From Primula veris (lineage: Eukaryota > Streptophyta > Magnoliopsida > Ericales > Primulaceae), in assembly GCA_963682055.1 (NCBI GenBank), contig OY821748.1, positions 5,738,343-5,802,342 of the forward strand: a stretch of 64,000 nt of DNA, in the 5' to 3' direction. Below are positions 33,047 to 43,690 of the stretch, piece after piece. The notes below the pieces were generated by a model that made no database searches, was not told where the DNA came from, and was given only the letters and a program-made list of their open reading frames with translations. A program made the position numbers and the translations under genes. Within the stretch, counting starts at the first letter, position 1, and each line of letters starts with the position of its first letter.

Positions 33047-34748
33047 TGTTGGAAAAACATGTGAAAACATGGGTGTTTCCGAATGGTCACTGGACCAACT
33101 TCGAGTCATTATTTCGTGTAACAGCGCTGAGTTGTTTATACCGTACTCAACGTGGTTGAGTAGCCCGTGTGACGAGCTTCGTAACGGTATATCACATGAC
33201 CTATTCGGAGAATGGGTGTGAATACAAAGTGGCTTCAAAGTTGGTACCTCGGAAGCTCAAATCTGGAAAAAATCTGGAAAAAACCGAAATGGTTAATGAG
33301 AAAACCATTTTGATTAATCCCATATTGGAAGATTAAGAGTTAATCTTACAATATATATACCTTACCAACCCATGTAGTTATTAAACTAACATGTCCACAT
33401 ACACCTAAGAGTATTAGTGTGTACCACACACGCGCGCTCGCTCGTGTCTCGTGTCTCGGGTCTCGGGTCTCGGGCTCGGGCACGGGCACGGGCACGGGCA
33501 CGGGCACGGGCACGGGCGTGGGCGTGGGCGTGGGCTTGGGCTTGGGCTTGGGATTTGGGATTTGGGATTTGGGATTTGGGATTTGGGATTTGGGATTTGG
33601 GGAATGTCTCGGGTCTCGGGTCTCGGGTCTTGGGTCTTGGGTCTTGGGTCTTGGGTCTTGGGTCTTGGGTCCAAACCCGAATAGGGAGTTTTGTATAAAA
33701 TACAAAAGGAGTCCCTAGAGTTTCCAGCAAGAGAAAACGTCAGCAATGAATGAGAGTAAATGCTGCGGTTTCAGAATTGATTGAGCGGATTCTGGGGGTG
33801 TAACTCCCAGAATTAAAGACCAACATTTATGGTTGCGGTTTCAGTAGAGCCTATAAAAGGCAGCCATCCCCCTCTCATTTCAGTACACCATCATACACAC
33901 AACTCACAGCATAAGCATACACTTAGTGAGAGAGAACCGCACCACCAACAGCTCGACCTGTGGTTCGGTGCCGGTTTCCATACGAGCCACTCTGAGATAG
34001 AAGTTGTACCTTGGGAACAAAGTCCCAAAACCAGAAACCTTTAAAGGTGGTTCGGGAAATATTGTTTAAGGGAAACTGCTCAGCAGTTGCCTCTTCTTTT
34101 AATTTCTGTTATTTACTTTTCAGTCCTTTATTATTCTGTCCATTTAATTTCAGTACTGTTTCCCTTTTGTATTTTTCTTTCCAGTACCTTTAGTTTCTGT
34201 AATTTACATTTCAGTCTTTCCTATTCTGTAATTTACTTTCCTGTAATTTAATTTCCAGTATTTACATAACAGTCCGAGCAGTTTATTTAATAACAGTCCG
34301 GGCAGTTTTTTATTCGTTAAAACCAGTCCAGTTTGTTTTATTTACAAAACCAGTCCGGCAGTTTTTTATTTGTTAAAACCAGTCCGGCAGTTTGTTTAAA
34401 ACCAGTCCGGCAGTTTTTTATTTGTTAAAACAGTCCGGCAGTTTGTTTAAAACAGTCCGGCAGTTTCTTTTTTGTTAAAACAGTCCGGCAGTTTGTTTTA
34501 TTTACAAAACAGTCCGGCAGTTTTTTATTTGTTGAAAACAGTCCGGCAGTTTTTTGTTATTTCCAAAACAGTCCGGCAGTTTGGTTATTTGCGAAACCAG
34601 TCCAGCAGTTTAATTTAATTCTGTACGAGTCAGGAATTGTAATTCATATTCCAATTGTGAGAAATAAATTGTTATTTCCATTGCGTTCCTGTCTTCTTTA
34701 TTTATTGTCCTTTACTTTATCGTATTCGAAATAGTACCAAAACCAACA
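33047..34748 (+). repeat. 3' LTR of the Copia element
   Basis: 1702 bp, about 90 bp longer than the 5' LTR. The added length comes from expansion of the GC-rich tract, including several 'gggattt' heptamers. Confidence 0.95.
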
Positions 34749-34938
34749 TGATTCTCTACAACTTAGTGATTTGAGAAGAGAATGGGACTTGAAGATCAAA
34801 ATTGATATTTACATGACATAATAAATCTACAAAATTTAAAAGTAATAAGCACACAGGAAATTAGAATAGTAAAATGTATGATTTGTTACGACAAATACCA
34901 ATTTAAGGATATCTATAAGCGCCAAAATTATACAAACA

Positions 34939-35349
34939 TCATTTCCAACCATACATTTTCGTAAAAACTGCATCGTTATTGCCCAAATAGAAACCATCGG
35001 CCTCAACTTGCCAGATGCATGTGTATATTCCTCTTTGTAATCGACAATGATTATATCCGACTACGTTATGATTAAGAACCACAAAAGTTGCCTCATAATT
35101 ATCCCACCTAAATTCACATGACATATTTAGGTTTAAAATGTCCATCGTAAATTTCCACCCGATGAATTGTCCAGTTTGCATATAATGTGTTCCAGTATCA
35201 CGATCCTGATATTTACAATGAACTGCCAATGCCGTTGGATTGTTTGAAACCAGGTCTCGTATGATGACCCGATATTCATTCGTTCCCGCATGAGGCATTG
35301 GAAAAATACATAATAGAATTAAGATAACAAAAGAGAGAAGGAAATTCAT
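34939..35349 (-). CDS. Secreted plant self-incompatibility S1-like protein (SPH2)
   Basis: A 136-residue protein with a signal peptide at residues 1-21 (ending FPMPHA). Mature S1-family features are YRVIIRD, LAVHCKYQ, GWKFTMD, CEFRWD, FVVLNHNVVGYNHC and GIYTCIWQVEADGFYL. The cysteines are at 45, 78, 102 and 111. An N-glycosylation sequon NMS lies at 75-77. It is almost identical to SPH4 (two residue differences: A/T at 40 and E/V at 86). The gene follows the Copia element, which ends about 190 bp beyond its 3' end. The upstream region has a TATA-rich run (35382-35412) and a foldback MITE. Expected role is as a secreted ligand; the actual function is unknown. Confidence 0.93.
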   Translation of the reverse strand: MNFLLSFVILILLCIFPMPHAGTNEYRVIIRDLVSNNPTALAVHCKYQDRDTGTHYMQTGQFIGWKFTMDILNLNMSCEFRWDNYEATFVVLNHNVVGYNHCRLQRGIYTCIWQVEADGFYLGNNDAVFTKMYGWK

Positions 35350-35624
35350 CTTTGTATTTTATTCTTTTGATGAAAGGTATACCAATTATATATATGTATA
35401 TATATATATATGCATCTTTAGGTGTGTGATTATAGTAGATAATTAATCTTAGTAGATTTTATATTCCAATTTATAATATCATTGTGGTGTTCAATTAATA
35501 AATTATTTATGACAATTAATCAATAATGAACAAGTAAAGAATCTTTATATATCATAATCATTTAATAAAAAAACAAAAAAACACAAATCAGTATCTTCTC
35601 TAATATATAGCTCTTCCCTTAGGT

Positions 35625-36010
35625 GGTCAGATTTTATCAGGTTTGAATTGTCAGTTTTTCGTCAGATTTTTTGTTTTTTCATATATATTTGTAATTTTTT
35701 TTGGATTTTTTTTTTGTAAATTAACATACTGTTTTATTTCTAAAGTGTTTGTTAAAAAAAAAACAGTAAATTTTGACATTTTATATTTTTTTTGGTATTT
35801 ATTAATATCACTACCTTATAAATTGTCAAATAAACAATTAAACATAAAAAAATATATAAAAGGTCAAAATTTGCATATTTTTTTGAACAAACACTTTAGA
35901 AATAAAATAATACGTTGATTTAAAAAAAAATACGAATACATATGAAAAAACCGAAAAACTGACTATTCGAACTTGATAAAATTTGAACCCTATCATTAGG
36001 TGTTCAAATT
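35625..36010. mobile_element. Foldback MITE, about 385 bp (left block)
   Basis: The left arm (about 35630-35800) and right arm (about 35850-36005) are inverted: 'ttatttctaaagtgtttgtt' pairs with 'aacaaacactttagaaataa', and the outer 'cagattttatcaggtttgaa' pairs with 'ttcgaacttgataaaatttg'. Other copies: about 49437-49830 (complete) and about 43750-44030 (left arm truncated at a rearrangement junction). Confidence 0.75.
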
Positions 36011-36222
36011 GGGGTGTAAACAACAACAAAAGAAAGAAGTCATAATGTTTGATTATTTTTTTTTTGGCAATTAATCAATAGTCAACAAGTAGTAAACAAT
36101 CTTTATATATGGTGATCATTTAATAAAATAAAATAAAATATATTTCTTCTAATTATGATGATATAGTATGTTAATATGCAATTATCTTCTAATTTGGTAA
36201 AATAATTGTAAGGGATAGGTAA

Positions 36223-36485
36223 GGGTCCGTTTGTTAACATATATTTTAGCCAAAAATCATATTATTAGAAGTTTTTCCAGATTATTAAAAATCAATAGGC
36301 AAGAGTCTGTTTGTTAACATATTTTTTGGTAAAATTCACTGAAAATGTAGATTTTAAAAATATGTTTTTTTTAGTTTTTTCAGTCTAAAAATCAGATTAT
36401 TAGAAGTTTAATAATTTGACCGTCCAAACACCCACTAGTTTAAAAATCAAAATTCCAAAAATCAAATAATAAAATCTGCAGACCC
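36223..36485. mobile_element. MITE with GGGTCCGTTTG ends (left block)
   Basis: It starts GGGTCCGTTTGTTAAC. In the sister copies (44233-44505 and 50044-50315) the right end reads gtcaaacggacccc. The copy here has lost most of the right terminal repeat (only 'gcagacccc' remains). It is hAT-like by its terminal sequence; the superfamily is uncertain. Confidence 0.65.
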
Positions 36486-37790
36486 CATAACTCCGCAATA
36501 TAAATATATAGCATCTACTTTATTTCTTTATTTTAAATTTCCTTTTCCAACTTATCGAGCATAAAGCCATAAATAATGGATTTTTTTATACTTTTTTTTA
36601 AAATTTCAAAAAAATTACATCATTTGTGGCTTTTAATGCTTGATAAGTCGGAAGAAGGAAAATACTTTTTTTAAAAAAATTTAAAGTCGATGCTACACAT
36701 TGATATTGCGAAGTTACATGTCTCTTACAATTATATTACCAAATTAGAAGTTCTAACAATAATTTTACTCAAAAGTAAATCAATCATCGTCGTCTGGAGA
36801 ATCCGCTGCCAAAATTTAGCCGTGTTGCTTCAACAACTTCTAGTAAACTCACCGAAATTTGTACGAGCTCTATCGAATTGAAGAGAAACCCGATGATGGC
36901 ACAACGAACCAAGTTAGTTTTCTCATATATTTTTTTTGTTCCAATTCCTCCTAATTATATACACACAAGTATATATATTACACTTTGCCATTTCCATTTT
37001 GTCTTATGTCTAAACAAAACTGGTATCTCCTAAATTTCTTCCTTTATTATACTTACTACATAGTAAATAAACCTGTTTTTTTTTTTCGGAAACTAATTAA
37101 AATAGACAGAGTGTTTATTAAGTGCTCCCATTTTCCTTATTCGTCAAACTCCATACAATAGGATTGGCCCATATATATTTATTAATTAAACGAATTCGGA
37201 TAGATTAGTTATATCAATACCAAAATTAGCAAAGGTCAATACTACTTAAATAAAAACGCATAGAACGTGCTACCAAATAACTTCCCACAACACAAACAAA
37301 ATACTCCATTTCCTTTAACATTCTCCTCTAAAATAAAATAAAAATACTTTTTGTATTTAATTTTCTGGAAACTAAAATAAAGTCGATTGACTTGTCATGC
37401 ATATGTGCATCATGCAAAATATCAAAATGAGTGCAAAAGAGTTTTATGTTCGTAATTTTGGATTTTTCAAACGAGCTTGTTGGAGTTCTTCATTGGAAGA
37501 AGCAAAAATAAGGACCATTCATTCATTTTAGACTAACAATTAAGGACATGCAAAAATCCTATTCCAGAAGTTTTCTAAATATCCGTGTTACATAGCCTGC
37601 AATTGACCGATTAATTTTTGAACGGGGCTTGCAGATCAAATTTGATATTTACATGAATGACATCATAAATCTATAAAACTAAAAAGTACAGCTTAATAAA
37701 CAATAGCGGAAATAAAAAAAAGTATAATGCAAGATTTGTTATTATAAAACCAGTTTAAGGATATCTGTAAGCATCAAAATTATACAAACA

Positions 37791-38204
37791 TCAATCCCAA
37801 TCATACAATTTCTTAAAAAGTGAATAGGGGTTTCTCAGATAGAAGCCATCAGACTCAACTTGCCATAAGCATGTGTATATTCCTTTTGGTGATCGACAAT
37901 AACGATATCCAATTGCATCAAAATTATAAACCTCAAAATTTGCCGTATGGTTACCCCAATTAAATTCACACCGATACCTTGTTAGGTCAAATAGATCCAA
38001 CCTAAATTGCCACCCCATGTCCTGTCCATTTTGCAGTATATGTGTTCCAATATCACGATTTTGCGATTTACACTTAACTGTCAACAATGTTGGAATGTCT
38101 GGAACCCTATCTCGTATGATGATCCGGTATTCATCATTTAACGCATGAGGCATTGGAAACATACATAATAGAATTAAACTAACATAAGGGAGAAGAAAAT
38201 TCAT
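37791..38204 (-). CDS. Secreted plant self-incompatibility S1-like protein (SPH3)
   Basis: A 137-residue protein. Signal peptide at residues 1-21 (MNFLLPYVSLILLCMFPMPHA). Mature S1-like pattern: YRIIIRDRVPDIPTLLTVKC, GWQFRLD, CEFNWG, FEVYNFDAIGYRYC, GIYTCLWQVESDGFYL and a terminal LYDWD. Cysteines at 45, 79, 103 and 112. It has an N-glycosylation sequon NHT at 85-87. Its block partner SPH5 differs at about ten residues, lacks that sequon and has another at 73-75. Upstream on its own strand lies 'tatatatt', the likely TATA box (about 38241). Function unknown; predicted extracellular. Confidence 0.93.
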   Translation of the reverse strand: MNFLLPYVSLILLCMFPMPHALNDEYRIIIRDRVPDIPTLLTVKCKSQNRDIGTHILQNGQDMGWQFRLDLFDLTRYRCEFNWGNHTANFEVYNFDAIGYRYCRSPKGIYTCLWQVESDGFYLRNPYSLFKKLYDWD

Positions 38205-38679
38205 CTTTATATTTTATATTTTGATGAAAGTTATCCCCAATATATATAGGCATCTTCAGGTGTGATTAATCATGGTTAATACATTACTTATGGCTTTTAA
38301 TGATGGATTAGTTGGAAAAAGAAAGAAAAACACTTTTTTATACGGTTCAGTTATCTGAACTTATTTTTTTATTTTTTATTTTTTATTTTTGTAATCAGTT
38401 ATCTGAACTTATTAGTTGTATTCAATCACTATAATCAACCCTAATAATTAAATATTGGTCAACTGAATTTATTGACCATTATGCATATAACTTAATGACC
38501 GATATATTTCCCCTTGTCCTTGATCAATGGAGTATTAGGAACAAATTATAAACAACATAAGGATACTCGTACATTGTGACGTAATAAACCATTCATGCCT
38601 TGGATTGAAAATGGTCATAATTACAACATAATGATGTGGAAATTTTAATTTTTGACAAGTTTTAAACGTGAGCTAACTT

Positions 38680-38705
38680 TATATATATATATATATATAT
38701 ATATA
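38680..38705. repeat. (TA)n microsatellite (left block)
   Basis: About 13 units. The orthologous locus at 52898-52953 has more than twice as many. Confidence 0.9.
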
Positions 38706-38929
38706 ACCCAAACGAACTTATATATTCACATTTGTAGCTACAAATTTTTTTTTTAATCACCAACACATTCTCATTATTATTGATTACAATAATGTGCACT
38801 AGTACAAAGTACATAATCGAAAATACATAACCACAATTACGTACAACTCTAGAAAAAGACCACCTAAATCCCACCAAACAGATAAGTCAAATAGATAAGT
38901 AAAAATAAAACATATTTCAACAATATCTC

Positions 38930-39160
38930 TTTCTTCCTATCTCTTTTCGATTTATTTTTCCTCCCCCATCTATTTTTCCTCTGTCTTCTTACTCTCTTCA
39001 ATCTTTCTCTCCTGCTCCTTCTCGATATCTCCGATTTCTCCTCTTTTCGCTCTCTTTCCTCCCTCTCTCCTCATCCCCCCTCTTTCCGATCTCTCTCTCC
39101 CCTTTCCTCTCTATTTTCGATCTTTCTCTCATCCTCTCTCTCTCTTCGATCTTTCTATTC
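38930..39160. repeat. Pyrimidine-rich CT tract (left block)
   Basis: Dense 'ctctctctc' and 'tctttctctc' with repeated 'cgatctttctctc' units. The counterpart is at about 53165-53395. The antisense R/E-rich frame (38998-39183) is an artefact of this composition. Confidence 0.75.
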
Positions 39161-39239
39161 GGTGAAAATAGAAACGGAGACATTTGTCGGAGTGGACGGC
39201 GAGTGTGTAAAGCAAGCTTGAAATTATGGATATGAATTC

Positions 39240-39480
39240 TGTAAATTGGGGTATGAACTATGAAAATAATGGTGAATTTTACGAATTAGGGTATAAACTT
39301 TTGAAATAAGAGTATGAAAATATACAAATTAGGTTATAAACTTTTGAAATAAGTGTATCGACTTTTGAAATAAGCGTATAAACTTTTAAAATAATGGTAT
39401 GAAAAAATATAAATTAGGGTATAAATTTTTTAAATAAGTATATAAAATCTACAAATTAGGTTATGAACTTTTGGATATGT
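39240..39480. repeat. Degenerate minisatellite, about 21-bp unit (left block)
   Basis: Variants of 'gggtatgaacttttgaaataa' and 'attagggtatgaac' recur about ten times. The counterpart at about 53470-53735 differs in unit number and order. Confidence 0.8.
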
Positions 39481-40399
39481 TTTTGTTAATTATAAATTTT
39501 TGGTTATATTTTTGTTAATTTAGTTTCAAAAGTAGTACGTTTTGTTAATTTATACAATATTGGTCAACTGAATTTATTGACCAATAAGCATAACTTAATT
39601 AATGAGCGTCATGTTTTCCCTTTATTCATGGAGTATAAACAACATAAGGATACTCCTACATTGTGACGTAATAAAATTATAAACCAATTCATGCATTGGA
39701 TTGAAAATGGTCATAATTACAACATAATGATGTGTGAAAATTTTAATTTTTTACAAGTTTTAAATGTGAGCTGACTTTATTTATATGTATATATAAAAAT
39801 AAAAAAACGAACTTAAATATAATTCACATTTGTAGCTACAATTTGTTAAAAGATTAAGGACAACTTTTTATGTTCAATTATTGAGATTTGTGCAGGTCTC
39901 GGATCAACTTTTTTGTTACTTTTTTTAGTTTTTTGATTTAAAAAAAAAATTACATACGTTTGGTATAACTGTTTTTTTAACCTTTTGAAAATTTAGATTT
40001 TGGAGCAATATAAGTAGAAAAACTAAAATAAAAAAAGTTACACATTTTGAAAATTTTGTTAGTTTTATCGCCACCATTTTAAGTATTTAAATGAATATTG
40101 ATATTATTTCAACTAAAATTTTATTTGTATGTTTGACGTGTTACTTGCTCGTTTTAATATGACAACAAAAATGTTTTATAAGTTATTTTGATTGAAAAAG
40201 TAAAATGTTACTATCTAATAGCAAAAATTAATATGTTGAAAGTTACTTTTTTTAACTTTTTACCAAACAGTCATGTATATTTTGGAAATTGACATTTTTT
40301 CCTACTGTTTTCTGAAAGTAGTTTTTTGACTGAAAAAACTGATACCAAACGGACCAAATATATTATTATCTTGACCGGAAAAGAGAAAGAAATAGAAGC

Positions 40400-40766
40400 G
40401 GGGTACCTAACTCAGAGTCACCATAACTCGAACTTTTTATATACATTATATTAAATCAAAATAATTCAATCATTCATTTAAAACTCAATTAAATAAAAAC
40501 ATAAAGTAGTAAAAACTATCCATGGTTATATACATATACATACATCTTTATATATATAATTTTCAAAAATAATCTTTATATACATAATTTTTTTTTAAAA
40601 ACTCAATATACATCAATATCTTTCGTCTATCGCTTTGTTTGTTTATTTATTTTGAAAGTTTATATGTTTATTTTTTATTAAGTTTTAAATGAACGATTGA
40701 ATTATTTTGACTTTATATAATGTATATAAAGAGTTCGAGTCACGGTGACTCTGAGTTAGATACCCC
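40400..40766. mobile_element. Long-TIR MITE, 367 bp (left block)
   Basis: The ends GGGGTACCTAACTCAGAGTC and the complement of gactctgagttagatacccc pair over about 85 bp with few mismatches, making a near-complete hairpin. Sister copies are at 45169-45539 and 54630-54996. No target duplication was resolved. Confidence 0.8.
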
Positions 40767-41744
40767 ATTTCCGAAAAAAAATAAAAGAACCAACTCATCG
40801 CTTCGCACTACCTAGATCCAACCAAGCAGTTGAGATATGAATTTTTTTTTCATATCATTATAGCAACTGAAATTTGTTTTGCATAAACTAAAAGAACAAA
40901 AAATATGATTCTCAAGTGTGAAAAGAATAAAAAAAAAAAAAGATGTAGATAGAGGGGTGAGAGAAAGAGAGGAAAAAATAGTTTTTTTTTTTTACTGCCG
41001 GGCTCGGTATGCCTTACTTCAAGATTCATGGAATAAAATACTATTTCTATTAAACCTATTTTTTTTAGATAATTTGATTCGTCGAAAAACTAAAAGTATT
41101 TTAGGTCTATGTTTTTCCACCTCTTCGCTACATTGGGAGCAATACGGACATAAACTTGATATACTAAGTTTTTTTTTGCGTCACCTACTAAAAACTCAAC
41201 ACATATTAATGAATCAAAAAATAACTAAGCTAAAATTAATTCAATATTGAAACTAAAATATTATATTTGTTAGTACATCATTGATTATATTAAATCGAGT
41301 TCATACAAATATTTATCATGCATTATAACTTATCAGGGACGGTCCAGGCCCATGTCCAGTAAGGCTTGGGTTTGGGGGTAAAAACTGGGTTAGGGTAAAA
41401 AAAATAAAAAAAATTTGGTAATGGGTCTTGTAAAAAAAAAAAAAAACTGAACTGTGACTTAAACAAACAACAATTCTGGACAGCCCCCGCAACTTATATA
41501 TATATATATATATATATATGGTCAGAGTATATACCATAATATAGTATTTCACTTCCTCTGAACTCTAACACTCTCCTCTGAAACAAAATTAAAAATCACT
41601 TCATTTGTTCCTTTTTTCATAAAACTAAAAAAATACAGTTATTACCTGATAGAGGCTGGATTTTTCCACCGCAATTTATCTGTTTCGACGTTCAAATCGT
41701 AATTTTTTTTTACGAACCGTAAGTCAAATTTACGGTTTGCTTAC

Positions 41745-42099
41745 GAACACAATACAAGGGTTTCGCGGCATCTCGTAGAAAAAGAAAGAATAAAAGAATT
41801 CCGAATTACATTTTTTTTATTATACATAATCCCTAATAAATTTATAGGTTCTTTTTATAATTAGAAACTTAATGTTGAGAAATCCGCAAAATCTAGAAAT
41901 TCATTTCGGACAATTGAACCTTTTCGAACTGTTTCTTTTTCAGATCCAAAAAAATTTGTGTCAAAATAACAGATGCTAAAAAAACCAAAAGGCCTTGAAT
42001 GCGTAATGGATCTTGAAGTAATATTTCTGTGTCTCCTTGACCAAATCCGCCTACATTAGGATTATTCGTTAATGGTTGATCAAATCTGATAGATTCACT
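41745..42099 (-). pseudogene. petA: Nuclear plastid DNA: petA 3' end and spacer (left block)
   Basis: Minus-strand reading from 42096 gives [20 protein letters not shown], then [40 protein letters not shown] and QLSEMNF with a stop at 41893-41895. This is the C-terminal end of chloroplast cytochrome f, including its transmembrane anchor, still in an open frame. Sequence past the stop (to about 41745) matches the expected plastid spacer in style. It lacks the haem-binding part of the gene, so it is a NUPT rather than a gene. It is flanked by direct repeats 'cgtaagtcaaatttacgg' (about 41713) and 'cgtaagttagatttacgg' (about 42103). Confidence 0.9.
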
Positions 42100-42149
42100 A
42101 TTCGTAAGTTAGATTTACGGGTTTGACTGAAAAATTACCAAATTGCCCC

Positions 42150-42957
42150 TGCGCTGAAAATCTGAAAATTTTCCAGAGGGCTTGGCCAATCAATCGGACT
42201 TGATAGCCGATCGATCGACCAAGCCATCTGGAAAATTTTACAGAGGCCTGATTAACTCAAAAAAAACATTTACGAACCGTAATCGTGACTTACGGTTTGA
42301 TAAAATGTAAATAAGTTAATTTGTTTCGAGTAACATGATAAAAAGTCGTTTCGAATATTAATCGTTTAAAAAAATGGTTAATTTGTTTAAAATAAAATTT
42401 GCCTAATTAACTCAAAAAAATATTTATGGATCGTAATCATGACTTATGACTTGATAAAAGATCAGTAAGTTAATTTGTTTCGAATCACATGATAAAAAGT
42501 CGTTTCGAGTACTAATCATTTAAAAAAATGGTTAATTTGTTTAATATGATAGATGATTCAATAACGAACATAACGGTTAAACCAAAACTAAATTTGGAGT
42601 GAGTCCGAACGAATAAGTTATAGTTCAATAATATACAATATCGGAAAAAAAAAAATGAATAAGTCAAACCGTAAGCGACGATTACGGTCCGTAAATATTT
42701 TTTTTGAGTTAATCATTTTTTTTGAATTAACCATAATTTTAAATGATTAGTATTCAAAATGACTTTTTATCATGTTACTCGAAACAAATTAACTTATTTA
42801 CCTTTTATCAAACTTGTAAGTCACGATTACGGTCCGTAAATGTTTTTTTGAGTTAATCAGGCCTTCGGAAAATTTTCAGAGGGCTTGGCTGATTGATCGG
42901 CTGTCAAGTCCGATCGATCGGTCAAGCCTTCTGAAAAATTTTCAGATTTTCAACGCA
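42150..42957. repeat. Large foldback element (left block)
   Basis: The left arm (about 42150-42400) and right arm (about 42700-42957) are inverted. The termini 'tgcgctgaaaatctgaaaat' and 'attttcagattttcaacgca' pair, followed by 'cagagggcttgg' with palindromic 'cgatcgatcg' centres, 'acgaaccgtaatcgtgactt' and 'gttaatttgtttcgagtaac'. The counterpart is 56381-57187. Superfamily unresolved. Confidence 0.8.
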
Positions 42958-43149
42958 TGAACAATTTACTAATTTTACAATTAAAACCAAATCATAACTC
43001 AAATTTAAGGTTAGTAAAATAAAATTACGGTTAGGAAAAAAAATGGAAACAAAAATTACGCTTTCAACTTGTAAATATATACATTGGAATGGAAAAATGC
43101 AGCTCTAACTGATAATTCCCTCCGTTTTCTCCGTTCTTTCAAGCTCCAA

Positions 43150-43186
<37 letters not shown>

Positions 43187-43191
43187 GTTCC

Positions 43192-43355
43192 CACTGTTTT
43201 AAAAAGAGTGCTCGTAGTGAAAAATATCGATTCAAAGCTTTAAAAAAGCATAAAAAGCTTGCTCTTCCGCTTATTAGACCGCTAAAATGTTACGTCTTTT
43301 ACGCTTTTAGCATATTCTTACGCTTTACATAAGATTTCGCTTTTTTAAAACACTG
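43192..43355. mobile_element. Short MITE with CACTGTTTTAAAAAG ends (left block)
   Basis: It begins cactgttttaaaaagag and ends cgcttttttaaaacactg, and internally carries 'aaagctttaaaaaagc' motifs. The same element lies at 57421-57584, directly in front of the intact PPR start codon, and a third copy is in that gene's intron (58341-58498). Confidence 0.75.
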
Positions 43356-43365
43356 TTATATCCCA

Positions 43366-43690
43366 ATGGCTGCCACGTCAGCTCCCATCCTCCCCTTCCC
43401 GAAACCAAACCTCCGCAACCAAACCCTCCCCCCGAGTCGCCGCTTAAAAGACCTCTCTCGAAGCACCGAACCCGAAAAAACTCTCACCTTTTACTTAAAA
43501 ATGAGAAAACAAGACTTGAATATCGACCGATTTGGCTTCCCGCCCCTCCTAAAGGCGTGTGCGAGGGTTCGGGCGTTGGCCGAGGGGAGGGAGATTCATG
43601 GGTTGGCTGCCAAACTGGGGTTTTATTTGGACCCGTTCGTGCAGACGGGAATTATGGGTATGTATAACGCGTGTGGGCGGGTCTCGGATC
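43366..43690 (+). pseudogene. Truncated PPR exon 1 (left block)
   Basis: Identical in protein to the first 105 or so residues of the intact PPR gene (MAATSAPILPFPKPNLRNQT ... GIMGMYNACGRVSD). It breaks at 'gggcgggtctcggatcaact', where the sequence switches to repeat DNA, losing the remaining motifs and the DYW end. The promoter region is also duplicated, so it may be transcribed, but it would encode only about 1.5 PPR motifs. I call it a pseudogene. Confidence 0.88.

Larger units (their letters stand above)
26229..34748 (+). mobile_element. Copia LTR retrotransposon, 8.5 kb, nearly intact
   Basis: LTRs at 26229-27840 and 33047-34748 start TGTTGG and end CAACA; the target duplication TGATT is perfect (26224-26228 and 34749-34753). 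Between them lie gag and a pol with protease, integrase, reverse transcriptase and RNase H in Copia order, and a TGTGGGGGAT purine tract before the 3' LTR. Outside one GC-rich repeat tract the LTRs differ at about four sites (for example gagattcg/gagcttcg and gtacatcgg/gtacctcgg), so insertion is recent. The empty site is seen at 48567-48571. RNase H and C-terminal residues ([33 protein letters not shown]) suggest the Tork-like branch; the branch is inference. Confidence 0.95.
16224..43682. repeat. Left copy of the SPH/PPR segmental duplication
   Basis: This block is collinear with 46236-57908. It contains PPR relics (17001-26228), SPH2, SPH3, the NUPT, the foldback element and a truncated PPR exon 1. 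It is enlarged by two LTR-element insertions (17674-24752 and 26229-34748) whose empty sites survive at 47633-47637 and 48567-48571. Homology starts near 'aatagatggactttcg' and ends inside PPR exon 1 near 43682. Confidence 0.85.

Noticed and set aside
38998..39183. Arg/Glu-rich minus-strand frame (MSPFLFSPNRKIEERERMRE...)
   Set aside because: Antisense reading of a CT-rich tract; the right-block counterpart (53055-53258) is not conserved as protein.
41745..42099. Active petA gene or plastid contig
   Set aside because: Only the C-terminal end is present, surrounded by nuclear repeats and duplicated with them.
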